DNA of 64,000 bases. Source: Pisolithus tinctorius (Eukaryota > Basidiomycota > Agaricomycetes > Boletales > Pisolithaceae). The DNA is taken from positions 930,001 to 994,000 of the forward strand of contig JANFAH010000019.1 in NCBI GenBank assembly GCA_024663395.1. The letters run 5' to 3'. The translations under genes and the position numbers were made by a program. Shown here piece by piece: positions 54,994-64,000 of this stretch (within the stretch, counting starts at the first letter, position 1; every line of letters begins with the position of its first letter). Under the pieces are notes generated by a model. The model had not been told where the DNA came from. It saw nothing but the letters and a program-made list of their open reading frames with translations, and made no database searches.

Positions 54994-57900
54994 CTACTCT
55001 CCGTAAGGCTCTCCAGTCATATTGCTGATGGCAGAGTCGTCGAAATCAAAGTCGTTGTCATACAAATCGTTGTCCTCACTCCCAATGAGGGTACGATCAT
55101 CTACCAGGGCGGGGGTAGCTATTCTGTCCTGTAAAGGACGACGAGGGCGGACAGAAGGACACTGGGCCTGAGTATGGCCGGGGCGAGTGGCGTGACAAAG
55201 GGGACATTCGTATAGTCCACAATTGACGCGGATATGGCCAAGACGGCGACAGACATAACACGCATGACGATAGCGTGGGTCAGACGGAGTAAGAGGCATG
55301 TCGAACTCGGTCAAGGCGTTCAGCACAGGAGACGGCGGCAGCTGTGCAAGGGTTTCGACAATGTTTAACGTGTAGTCGAGTTCTGCACGGGAGACGCCAA
55401 AGGCGGTCTCAGGGTCCACTTCAGATGGGGAGTCGTGAGACTCGCAGGGCTGGGGGTTAGGACCTGACAAACAGCAGGCACGAGGTCTGTCGGCTCTTCG
55501 GAGAGAGCGGGACGAGTGGGAGGATGTCGACGACGACGGTGCTGGAGGGGAGGACGACGCGGAGGAAACCGGAGGAGAGGTCGCAGTCGAGGGTCTTCTA
55601 GACCCAGGTGGGGGGGGTGCAATCAACGTTGGATACTGACGAACATTATAAATGAGGTCGGCGCCTCCAAGGACATCAAAGAGTTTAAGCAAGAGGGGAA
55701 CTTGCTGGACGGCGATTTCATTCAAGATGGTACGAGCAGGAGACAGAAGGGGGTTCTGGCGATTGACATAACGAGAAAGTTCTTCCAGCCGAAGGGCCTG
55801 GATGGTGGCGTGATACACGAGATCAAGAGGGGAGTCTTCATCCACCTCATGATAAACGGTGCCGATGACGGCGGGATCAGCAATGAAGAGTCGGTAGGAG
55901 GCGATCATTTGATCGCTAGCGGGTTGTCGTTGCCGACGAGCAAACGGAGTGTGGCGACGGGAGGGTTCGCGAGGGTAGGTGTAACGGCGAGGAGGCATTT
56001 CGAGAGAGATGTATCTGACAGTACGGGTGGAGCGTCGAGTGGGTTGTTTCTGAGGGGGAAAGTCTTTGGGAAACCGTTTTTTATAGGCGGAGAGCGTATC
56101 ATCCGCATGTTCAAGGTGTGACTCTTTCTGCCATGAGTTTTCGGAAGAGGGGTAACCCTTCCATTTAATTAAGAAGGCGTGTCCGCGGCCGGACCTTTTA
56201 TGGCCGACTATCGCCTCAACTTCGTATTCTTCCTCCTCGTTGACAAGGTCAGGCGGTGGAGCCGGGAAGTTCGGTCCGTGAACGTCATTTTCGCGATAGG
56301 GCGATAGGAGAGAAGCATGGAAGACATTGTGGATCTTCCAGCGTGCGGGAATCATGAGGCGATACGTTATCGGAGACAGGACGTCAGAGACGGTGAAGGG
56401 TCCTTCTCGTTTTGGTGCTAGCTTCCTGTTTTCATAGGAGCATTTCAAATTTCGTGCTTCTAGCCAAACCTTATCACCTTTCTGGAACGGGGTAAAGGGT
56501 CGTGACGAGCGATCTTTCATGGTTTTTCTGGCTAGGTCGTGGGCCGCTAGGGCTTCTTCTCTGGCTCTCCTGAGTTCATCAAGTCTAGACTCAGCGGCGG
56601 GAAGGTGGGTTTCCGCAATCAGGGACGGAAGGGGTTTCGGTTCGTAGCCGTACATGAGGTAGAACGGTGATCGATGCGTGACAGAGTGGGGTCGGTGGTT
56701 GTGCGCAAATTCTGCCATGGGAAGGTTGGTTACCCACGAGGTGGGGTCGTTTTGGCAAAAGATGCGGAGATAAGTCTCCACTTCTTGGTTTACACGTTCA
56801 GTTTCTCCGTCGGTCTGCGGGTGGTACGCCGTAGACAGGGCAAGGGAGTATCCCAAAAGGGAAGCTAGTTCTTTTGCGAAGGCAGAGGCGAACTGAGGGC
56901 CTCGATCAGATATAATTTTGTCATACAACCCAAAGCGGGAGTAGACTTTTTTGAAAAACAACGCCGCGATGTCAGCAGCGGAGGCAGTTTTCTTGGTGGG
57001 CGATAAAACTACCCCCTTTGTAAGCCCATGGTCTACCACGACCAAAAGGGAGTCATAGCCGTTTGAAACGGGTAAGTCGGTAACCAGATCGCACGAGATC
57101 TGTTGGAAAGGGTGGGTCGAGGTGGAGGGGATAGGCGTGAGGGGTGGTGTCGTTGGGTGAGTATTTACTTTATTTTGCTGGCATATAGCACAGCCTTCAA
57201 CATATTTTCGGACGAAGGACGCTAGTCCGGGCCACCAAAACTCGGAAGAGACGAGTTGTCGTGTTTTTAGAACACCGGGGTGTCCAGCGGAGGGGTGATC
57301 GTGGTGGTTGGACACGACGGTCCGTCGGAGGGTGGGGTCATCAGGGATATACACCCGGTCTTTGTAAAGTAACACCCCGTTGTCAAATCTCCAGTCAGAA
57401 AGATGGGATTTGAACGGGAGTGGCATGTCCACGTTTTCAATGGCACGTAATGCCGTTTGGACCACAGGGTCCTTCATAGAGGACGATGCGACCTTCTGAG
57501 TGAGATTGGTGTCGATGAGGTTGACGAACAGAGTTTGCGGCAGGAGAGTAACTCCTTTGTTGTCTTCATCATCTTCAGGAATATGATCAGGTCGGCGGGA
57601 AAGTGCATCTGGTGCAGCCAGGTCTTTGCCTGGGACATGTTCTAACTGCAGATCAAAGTCTGCAAGGTCAAGGAGCCAGCGGGCCTGGCGACGATTCAAG
57701 TTTTGAGGTGACTTGAAATATGTCAGGTTTTTATGGTCTGTGAAGACCTTGACCGGGAAAGGGGACCCATGGAGATAATGTCTCCAGGATTTCAGTGCTC
57801 GGATGACTCCTAGCAGTTCTCTGTCGTAAATGTCGTAGTTCCTCTCTGCAGGGTTAAATGATTGGGACAGGAAGGCACAGGGTTGCCACTGTCCGTTCGA

Positions 57901-59700
57901 ATCTTCTTGAAGGAGGATTCCTCCTGTTGCGTACTTGGACGCGTCTGTAGTAATTGCGAATGGCCGAGAGGTGTCGGGCATTCGAAGCGTAGGTTGTGCC
58001 ATGAAGATCCGTTTGAGAAGTTCAAAGGCATTTTGGCATTTCTTGGACCAATTCCAGTCGACCGTTTTCTTGGTGAGGTCGATGAGTGGTCGTGCGATGT
58101 CCGAGTAGTAGGGGACAAATCTTCTGTAAAAATTTGCGAATCCTAAAAAGGATCGCACATCTTTAACTTTCTTCGGAACTGGCCATTCGGCGATGCCTTG
58201 TACTTTGACGGGGTCCATGGCGACGGTGTTTTCCTTGATAATCATGCCAAGGTATTCCACTTCGGCAAGATCAAAATGACATTTTTCTAATTTCAGAGGG
58301 AGAGAAAGTTCTTTCATTCTTTCGAGAACGCGACGGGTTCTTCGTTTATGTTCTTCGGGGTCGTTTGAGAAGATAAGGAGGTCATCCATGTAAACGACCA
58401 GCCATCCCTCAGCGATCATATCTCTGAAAGAGTCGTTCATGAATCGCTGGAACGTGGCGGGGGAGTTGCACAATCCGAAGAACATAACAGTTGGTTCGAA
58501 GAGTCCTTTATGCGTAATGAATGCGGCCTTCCACTGGTCTCCTTCTTTGATACGGACATTATTGTAGCCCGATCTGACATCCATCTTCGTGAAAACAGAG
58601 GCTCCTTTTAGTTTGTCTACAAGATCTGAAATGAGGGGGAGGGGGTATGCATCCTTCACCGTATTCTTGTTCAGGTACCTGTAGTCTTGACAGGGGCGCA
58701 AGGAGCCGTCTTTCTTTCCTACGAAGAAGAAGGGGGCAGCTTGGGGAGACTTCGAGGGGCGGATTTTTCCTTCTCGAAGGTTTTCTTCGATAAACTTTTC
58801 TGCAGACTCTCGCTCAGAGGGAGAGAGAGGGTATGCTTTGGCCACCTTGGGGACAAAGTCCTCTACAAGGTTTATGGCATGGTCGTATGGTCGTGATGGA
58901 GGTAAAACTCCATCAGATGGTTTTTCGAAAACCGAGGCAAAGTCCTTGTATTCTTCAGGAAGAACAGCCTTCGGTTTCTTCTTATGTTCTTCTTGGGCTA
59001 GCTCAGTAGCCGTGGTGATTTTTCGGAGAAGGCTATTATTGGGATTAACCTTCTCGGCTTCTTCGACAAGTTTTCCAACCGACATCACGAAATGTGCTCG
59101 GATGGTTTCGTCTTCAGGTTCTTCATAGTCCATGAACTTGTTTATCCCTTTCTTTTCAACTGGGGATACCATGTTCACAGTCGGTTCTTCGATGGCAACG
59201 GAAGAGACGTTGCGTCTTAATTCCTTTGATCTATCGGTCTTCTCGTCGATAGATAACGTGCCCATCCTCCAGTCTACAACAGGGTTGTTTTCCTGGAGCC
59301 AGGGAAGACCTAGAATGACGTTTTCCGTTCCACAATTGATGACATGGAAAAAGGACTGGTGAACGAGTCCCTTGATTTTAAAGTAGAGAATGGCGGAAAA
59401 CAGTATTCTTCCTTTAGAGTTCTGGGTTCCATCGGCGTTTTTGGCGAGGATGGGTTCAGCGAGACGTTGAGTGGGGATTCGATGCTTCCGTACGAAACCC
59501 CAGTCGATGCAAGAAATTTCTGCTCCGGAGTCAACCAGAGCGGTAGTGTTGACGACTTTCTGAGTAGTTTCTGATGCGTAAAGGGAGATGGGAATCTGCA
59601 TAGTACGTTCTGGTGTAGACGTTACAAGTACAGGGGCAACAGAAACTAAACTGTCCTTAGTCTGGGGAACATCTGGCGTCAACGCAGAGTTCCCATTCAA
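54994..59700 (-). CDS. pol: Gypsy F Pol polyprotein with chromodomain and two C-terminal zinc knuckles
   Basis: One open frame of 1,568 codons. Approximate residues: protease VDSGAEISC (56-64); RT (260-480) with VVYMDDLLIFS; RNase H (about 560-690) with ITTDASKYATGGIL, NYDIYDRELLGVI and FTDHKNLTYF; integrase zinc domain HHDHPSAGHPG...CAICQQ (about 810-860); DDE core CDLVTDLP, IISDRGPQFAS, YHPQTDGETERVNQEV; chromodomain YEVEAIVGHKRSGRGHAFLI plus KWKGYPSSENSW (about 1,160-1,220). A Pro/Ser/Arg-rich tail ends with CYVCRRLGHIRVNC (CX2CX4HX4C) and CPLCHATRPGHTQAQC. There is no ATG at the start: the frame overlaps the gag stop by -1, so Pol is probably made by -1 frameshifting at GAT-TTT-TGA. All catalytic residues I checked are present. 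Confidence 0.95.
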   Translation of the reverse strand: MNGNSALTPDVPQTKDSLVSVAPVLVTSTPERTMQIPISLYASETTQKVVNTTALVDSGAEISCIDWGFVRKHRIPTQRLAEPILAKNADGTQNSKGRILFSAILYFKIKGLVHQSFFHVINCGTENVILGLPWLQENNPVVDWRMGTLSIDEKTDRSKELRRNVSSVAIEEPTVNMVSPVEKKGINKFMDYEEPEDETIRAHFVMSVGKLVEEAEKVNPNNSLLRKITTATELAQEEHKKKPKAVLPEEYKDFASVFEKPSDGVLPPSRPYDHAINLVEDFVPKVAKAYPLSPSERESAEKFIEENLREGKIRPSKSPQAAPFFFVGKKDGSLRPCQDYRYLNKNTVKDAYPLPLISDLVDKLKGASVFTKMDVRSGYNNVRIKEGDQWKAAFITHKGLFEPTVMFFGLCNSPATFQRFMNDSFRDMIAEGWLVVYMDDLLIFSNDPEEHKRRTRRVLERMKELSLPLKLEKCHFDLAEVEYLGMIIKENTVAMDPVKVQGIAEWPVPKKVKDVRSFLGFANFYRRFVPYYSDIARPLIDLTKKTVDWNWSKKCQNAFELLKRIFMAQPTLRMPDTSRPFAITTDASKYATGGILLQEDSNGQWQPCAFLSQSFNPAERNYDIYDRELLGVIRALKSWRHYLHGSPFPVKVFTDHKNLTYFKSPQNLNRRQARWLLDLADFDLQLEHVPGKDLAAPDALSRRPDHIPEDDEDNKGVTLLPQTLFVNLIDTNLTQKVASSSMKDPVVQTALRAIENVDMPLPFKSHLSDWRFDNGVLLYKDRVYIPDDPTLRRTVVSNHHDHPSAGHPGVLKTRQLVSSEFWWPGLASFVRKYVEGCAICQQNKVNTHPTTPPLTPIPSTSTHPFQQISCDLVTDLPVSNGYDSLLVVVDHGLTKGVVLSPTKKTASAADIAALFFKKVYSRFGLYDKIISDRGPQFASAFAKELASLLGYSLALSTAYHPQTDGETERVNQEVETYLRIFCQNDPTSWVTNLPMAEFAHNHRPHSVTHRSPFYLMYGYEPKPLPSLIAETHLPAAESRLDELRRAREEALAAHDLARKTMKDRSSRPFTPFQKGDKVWLEARNLKCSYENRKLAPKREGPFTVSDVLSPITYRLMIPARWKIHNVFHASLLSPYRENDVHGPNFPAPPPDLVNEEEEYEVEAIVGHKRSGRGHAFLIKWKGYPSSENSWQKESHLEHADDTLSAYKKRFPKDFPPQKQPTRRSTRTVRYISLEMPPRRYTYPREPSRRHTPFARRQRQPASDQMIASYRLFIADPAVIGTVYHEVDEDSPLDLVYHATIQALRLEELSRYVNRQNPLLSPARTILNEIAVQQVPLLLKLFDVLGGADLIYNVRQYPTLIAPPPPGSRRPSTATSPPVSSASSSPPAPSSSTSSHSSRSLRRADRPRACCLSGPNPQPCESHDSPSEVDPETAFGVSRAELDYTLNIVETLAQLPPSPVLNALTEFDMPLTPSDPRYRHACYVCRRLGHIRVNCGLYECPLCHATRPGHTQAQCPSVRPRRPLQDRIATPALVDDRTLIGSEDNDLYDNDFDFDDSAISNMTGEPYGE

Positions 59701-60809
59701 AAATCCCTTCCAAGGGCCCTAGCGATGTTTACCAAGGCGATGGATGGGCCAGCGACTTTTTCTTCATCGTCGCTTTCTTCTACTTCCACAATTTTGCGGA
59801 TCTTCTTTACTTTCTTTTGAGGAGTCTTCCCCTTGTCTGGACATTCTCGGGAGAGGTGTCCTTTGTTTCCACATCCGAAACATCTTCCTTCCTTGATATG
59901 ACGGTCTCGTTCTTCCTTGGAGAGTCTTACTCCATCCACGTCCATAGCGTTTGGATCTTTTTCTTCGGCAAAATTGTTCCTCGGATGGAACGTCTTTTTC
60001 TCTTTCCTTCCAAAGGTTTCATTGACCTTCCTCCATTTAGCGTCGAACTTCTGTGCTTGGGTGTACCACTCGGTAATTTTAGTGGGAGTAGTTTCCATCA
60101 TGTGAATTCTGTTCGCGATGAAGGGTTTGAGTCCTTGGGAGAAGAACTCAATCAAGGCGACATCTTCCGTGATGGTTGAGTCAGCTGCAGCAGTCCGGAA
60201 GTCGGTGATATACTGTTCCACCGAGTCTTTTTGTTTCAGGGTTCGCAGTTTGGCGATAGCGGTACCTGCGGTGTCGGCGGAGGTAAACGATGCTTTGAAA
60301 TCTTTTATAAAATCGGCAAAAGTGCCGAAACTCGGGGGGTTCTTTTCCAGAGATGTTTTCTGGAAGGTGGCAGCCCAGGAGCGGGCGACATCTTTCTTCA
60401 TATACGACAGGGCGTAGACTACCTTCTTGGTGTCCGTGTCGTATAATTCTTCGTTTACCAAGAGATAGGTCTGTACGGAGTACAGCCAACTCATGGCGTT
60501 CTTCTGGTTTCCATCAAAATCAGATGGAGCGCCAATCTTCAGTTCAGTGGCTTTGGTGGCATTGCCAACCGGTGCCTTCGACGATGAGCCAGACATCGTA
60601 ATCTGTGGTGGGGGCGGCGGGGTAGGGAAGAGTGGCGGAGGACTTGGTTGAATGGGGGTGCCAAGCGACGCGAGTGATTGAGAGAGAAGGTTCGAGAGAA
60701 TTCCAGAGGTGAAACCTCTATCTGGCTGTTCGGGTTCGTTGGAGGAGGTGTCAGTGACAGTGCTCTCCTGTTCTTCGTCAGATGACGATTCTTCACGAGT
60801 GGGTCGCAA
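59697..60809 (-). CDS. gag: Gypsy F Gag
   Basis: Open frame from 60,809 to the TGA at 59,697; the frame opens with a non-ATG codon and the first ATG is at 60,596 (MSGSSSKAPVGNATKATELK), giving about 299 residues; the upstream acidic SSSDEEQES region is conserved in G and may also be translated. Capsid-like region LKIGAPSDFDGNQKNAMSWL, KDSVEQYITDFRTAAADS, LIEFFSQGLKPFIANRI; nucleocapsid knuckle CFGCGNKGHLSREC; Lys-rich then acidic end. Assembles the particle and binds RNA. The end GRDF-TGA with GATTTTTGAA forms the overlap with pol; G keeps GATTTTTAGAA at the same place. Confidence 0.92.
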   Translation of the reverse strand: MRPTREESSSDEEQESTVTDTSSNEPEQPDRGFTSGILSNLLSQSLASLGTPIQPSPPPLFPTPPPPPQITMSGSSSKAPVGNATKATELKIGAPSDFDGNQKNAMSWLYSVQTYLLVNEELYDTDTKKVVYALSYMKKDVARSWAATFQKTSLEKNPPSFGTFADFIKDFKASFTSADTAGTAIAKLRTLKQKDSVEQYITDFRTAAADSTITEDVALIEFFSQGLKPFIANRIHMMETTPTKITEWYTQAQKFDAKWRKVNETFGRKEKKTFHPRNNFAEEKDPNAMDVDGVRLSKEERDRHIKEGRCFGCGNKGHLSRECPDKGKTPQKKVKKIRKIVEVEESDDEEKVAGPSIALVNIARALGRDF

Positions 60810-60895
60810 CGGCGCCCAACGTCGATTGTTTCGGGGGTTCGTGGTGGTTCACTAAGCAGTGACCGATTCGGCCAAAGGCTGTAGACTTGAGCTTT

Positions 60896-61347
60896 TGTTA
60901 CGCTCGACCGAAGTCAAGACGTAGGGAGAGCTCAGACGCAGTCTAAGGTTTCTACTGAGCAACGGCTGCAGTAACCTCTGTAAACGACAGAGGATTTAGG
61001 GCAACGCCGGTAAGAGTGGTCCTTATAAGGGACACTGAGGGCGAAGTTCTGAGAATACTGCGTATGATTGAGCAGCTCAAGTCTGGGTTTCCAGGACTTG
61101 AGCCGGCAGACTAAATACTACACAGAAACGGACCATGAGGCGTCTGCATGTAACGAGGTAACTACGCCATTGGTTGAGCAACAACGGCACATGTCCTAAG
61201 CATGTAACGAGGCAGTAACGCTAGTAGTGGAAATAGAGAGCCGTCGGATCAGAGAGAAGACGGCTCTAAAAGGAAACTAAGTCCAACGGATCGCAAACAA
61301 GGTAAACGTACAAAAAGAAAAGGAAAAGTCAGGGGTGAAACGTAACA
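60896..61347 (-). repeat. 5' LTR of gypsy F
   Basis: 452 bp, see element entry. A TATAAGG-type box occurs within CCTTATAAGG (about 61,021-61,030). The tRNA primer site is not obvious at the LTR edge; TTGGGCGCCGTTGCGACC about 75 bp inside resembles a primer-binding site but lies at an unusual distance. Confidence 0.92.
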
Positions 61348-61368
61348 AAATATAACTATTTGGAGAAA

Positions 61369-64000
61369 ATGCTTTCAAAAACATCGAAGTGCCAAATCTG
61401 CGGAAAACTATTCAAACCTCAGGGCATCAAGAGCCATGCGACACACTGTGCGGCTCGTCAAACAAGGGAAATACAACGAATAGATGCTACTAAGGAATAT
61501 GAGAGGGAAAAGGAGCAAGGTGCATCCAGTTTTCGCTGTGTATCGTTCTCAGCTGAGGAATTGAGGGTAGCGTTGGTCACATCTGCATACTCGACAGTGC
61601 GCACGCACATCACGCAGGCAGGCCCTTCTCAAGTAGCCCGCACGCTTAATGAAGATAACGATGGATTGCCAAGTACGTTTCATTCAACCTATGATATACC
61701 TGCACTTAAGGCCGTTTTCTTTACAGCTCCCAACATTTCTCACTCGGGACGCACGGATTTTGTTGATCAGGACGTGTGGGAGCCTCATGGAGATCCTGCT
61801 GCACAAAGTGGTGAGTGCATGAACTCAGCGCTACCTGGTTGCCGAGTGCACCATACTAAGTACATACATGCTTGATATGAATAGATCAATCAAATGTCTC
61901 CATGGCGAGTAATGGCAGTGACCGAACGCCATCCCCTGAACAGCCACCTGCTGACTTCAAGACTGAGTTCCATCCCCACAGCAATACCCCATCGCTTTTC
62001 CAGTCGCAAGAAGAATTTGGTCAGCGTGCTACTGCTACGATGGCCCCCGATCCACACCCATGGCGCCCATTTATCGAGGAGGGCGACTACTTGTTTGCTG
62101 AAATAGCGTTGCAAGCTGGGCCTCAACGCGTCGCAGATCAATGGGCTGCTTTCCCTCATTTCACGCATCGTCCAAGGAAAGGCAAATGTTACCTTGCGGA
62201 ACGATGTTGACCTTCAACGTGCATGGGACAGGGCGGCCATGCAGGTGACACCGGTACGTTCTTTCTCTTCATACACCAGTGAGCTTCCGTGCATTCATCC
62301 ACAAGCTTCTACTCTAGTTTACACGACACAACGTGACTGCACCTTATAAAGGAGAGAACTTAACATTCCCAGTTTATGCGCATTCGTTATGGGAGTGGGC
62401 TCTTGATCTCTTATCGAACCCCCTCCTTGCACCTCACTTCGTCTGGGATGCACAACGGGTCTTCCGACATAATGGCCATGAGTACGAGAGATTCTACTCA
62501 GAACCATGGACTGGTGATCGCTGGTGGGACATTCAAGTATGTTGTAATAACCTGTATACTTTGTATATACCGTGTTTAACTTGCGCTTGCTTCTAGTCTC
62601 GTTTACCTCAGGTTGAAAATGCGGCCCCGTTTGCTTTTATCCTATATGCCGACCGAACACGTCTAAGTTCCCACGGAACTGTCAAGGGTTATCCTGTCGT
62701 AGCTCATTGTGGAAATCTGCCCACGAACATCAGGAATGGAGAGCGCTTTGGTGGTGGATGTGTCGTCGGCTGGTTGCCTATTGTAAGTTACTGAGTGCAG
62801 GCTTCAGCGTCCTTGCTCATGTATATTATGCAAGGTTCCCGAGTCCGCCAAAGAAGAGGGGAAGACCGGCTACACCAATTACAAACGCGTTATTTGGCAT
62901 GAAGCATTCCTTTGTATCATTGATAGACTCGCCGAACCCTCAAAGCTAGGATACAGATATGAGTGCTATGACAAGATCACTCGGTGGCTCTTTCCCTTGA
63001 TTCTCATCTTATCTGCTGATTATGAAGAACAGTAAGTCGAGGGCACTACAAGTGCGCATTGACATACTAATAACTATGTTGACATTAGATGCATGATGAG
63101 CCTAATTCGAGGCACGAAGAGTAAACGTCCATGCCCAGTTTGTTTGGTTCCCCTTGAGGATTTATCCCAGCTTGCCAAATCATTTCCAACGCATACCATA
63201 AGACAGGCAAAAGAAGCCCTCGCCATCTATCAGGAAAAGAAGTCAGCCGGTGAACCGATCCTCAAAGCCCTCGGGCTTCGGCCAGGTTGCGGTGAGTTTT
63301 GTATTTATTAGTGACTCTTGCCAACCACGTAACCAAATCACAAGAACGTTTTCTGGAAGGTTGAGAACTCGGAGCCAGAGGAAGCTGTGAGCTTCGACCG
63401 CCTCCATGCTCTGCATGACGGTCTTTTTGGGCACCACTCACTCGAAGAACTCAAGATTCTTTTAAGCAAATTACCGCGTAAGTATGCAGCACAACTTGAG
63501 GAGCAGTACGTACTACCCTCTATTTACTTCGCTAAGACATCCTAATCCTAAATTGAATGCAGGCTTGCAGCATTTCCAAGCTGGCGAGGTTTGGCGCACT
63601 TCAATGGCATCCTACATGTAAGCTATGCTGATGGGAACAAACTCCAAGATCTCGCGCGGGTGAGATTCTTCTTTTGACTTCCCGGTATAAGCTAACGAAC
63701 TCACAAGCAAACCTTCTACGCTGCTTTGAATATTCTGACAAACGACGTAAGCCATGAAGGCTACCAGCTCCTACGGATGCTCCGCAGCTACTTAGAATTG
63801 GACAGTCTCATTGGGCTGGACGTGCACACTGACAAGACCCTTGAATTGATAGAGAGGGAGCAGTTGGTTTTCGGGAGTGAGCTAAAGGTACGTGATATTT
63901 CCTTGCTGTTTGAGTTGACTGTTGATCCCCCTGCTCTGACCTAGGAGTATGTCTCCCGTGTGGCTAATGGTGAGCTAGCAGAACACCTCAAAACGGACTG
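61369..64000 (+). CDS. Plavaka-type transposase (3' end outside window)
   Basis: ATG at 61,369 (MLSKTSKCQICGKLF); nine or more exons with short introns to the window edge. N-terminal zinc finger CQICGKLF...HATHC (C-x2-C-x11-H-x3-C). Conserved Plavaka blocks: TAPYKGENLTFPVYAHSLWE, EPWTGDRWWDIQ, FILYADRTRLSSHGTVKGYP (first acidic residue region), GGGCVVGWLPIVPESAKEEG, YKRVIWHEAF, KITRWLFPLILILSADYEEQ, RPCPVCLVPLEDL, VSFDRLHALHDGLFG, FPSWRGLAHFNGILHVSYAD, MLRSYLELDSLIGLDVHTDK. Around 62,115-62,125 the frame changes by one base without a visible intron (ALQAG... versus LNASQINGLLSLISRIVQG), so a frameshift is likely. Plavaka belongs to the CACTA/En-Spm-like DDE group known from agaricomycetes. 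Confidence 0.88.

Larger units (their letters stand above)
54505..61347 (-). mobile_element. Gypsy F, complete chromodomain Ty3/gypsy retrotransposon (6,843 bp)
   Basis: Two 452-bp LTRs (54,505-54,956 and 60,896-61,347) align without gaps and differ at one base (54,754 C versus 61,145 T, inside CG>TG). 5-bp duplication AAATA at 54,500-54,504 and 61,348-61,352. Polypurine tract AAAGGGGGTAA (minus strand, 54,957-54,968) abuts the 3' LTR. gag and pol are both open. This is the youngest complete element in the window and looks competent. Confidence 0.95.

Noticed and set aside
55516..56121. Plus-strand ORF of 201 codons opposite gypsy F pol
   Set aside because: Lies entirely within the intact pol frame on the other strand, with low-complexity Arg/Gly content; a shadow.
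60805..60825. TTGGGCGCCGTTGCGACC as primer-binding site of gypsy F
   Set aside because: Sequence is suggestive, but it lies about 75 bp inside the LTR edge rather than adjacent; kept only as a remark.

Overview
This is a fungal window, very probably from an agaricomycete (mushroom-forming basidiomycete). The grounds are 39-55 bp GT-AG introns, two transposases of the KDZ (Kyakuja-Dileera-Zisupton) superfamily, a Plavaka-type transposase, a PIF/Harbinger element and several chromodomain Ty3/gypsy retrotransposons. I recognise no single-copy host gene. All 64 kb reads as nested transposable elements, many of whose junctions can be resolved from target-site duplications (TSDs) and from empty sites in sister copies inside the window.

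Left third (1-24,676). A decayed gypsy element (A, minus strand) carries a 1.85-kb LTR-like insertion (C1, 741-24,672, 4-bp TSD CCAC). C1 is itself split by a 22-kb DNA transposon at 992-23,062. That transposon has CACTTCAGG termini, a 7-bp TSD TATCTCC, an empty site in sister copy C2 near 37.4 kb, and multi-kb inverted arms made of hairpin-forming ~65-bp repeats plus tRNA-Val-like modules. Its core holds a KDZ transposase (one in-frame TGA), a large unknown gene (8.3-10.5 kb), a small three-exon gene (12.4-12.9 kb), a multi-exon unknown gene (13.8-17.0 kb, one in-frame TGA), a degenerate minus-strand frame (17.0-17.9 kb) and copies of a covarying GCTTGGWGC hairpin module.

Middle (24,677-47,715). 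A 3,970-bp PIF/Harbinger element (24,764-28,733, TSD TAT, two genes) sits in gypsy A. Gypsy B (30,380-37,774) is a deletion derivative with both 734-bp LTRs; its 5' LTR is split by C2. Gypsy E (minus) keeps an open RT/RNase H frame and is cut by a solo LTR with TSD GCCAG. A CpG-rich solo LTR with TSD CTGCC follows. A second, heavily decayed KDZ gene (43.4-45.7 kb) abuts gypsy G.

Right (47,716-64,000). Gypsy D (plus) has a nearly complete but TGA-riddled gag-pol. Gypsy F (54,505-61,347, minus) is complete: 452-bp LTRs differing at one base, TSD AAATA, and open gag and pol. It lies just upstream of the start codon of a Plavaka transposase that runs off the window.

Two themes recur. Old copies are strongly CpG-depleted and most of their stop codons look like CGA>TGA, as expected from methylation-driven or RIP-like C>T decay; young insertions (F, the 42.1-kb solo LTR) and the core of the 22-kb transposon keep their CpGs. 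Second, gypsy A, B and D all carry an antisense ORF between the chromodomain and the 3' LTR, with a zinc-cluster-like motif and an acidic, charged tail. Splice sites and reading frames were read by eye; exon limits given as approximate may be a few bases off.
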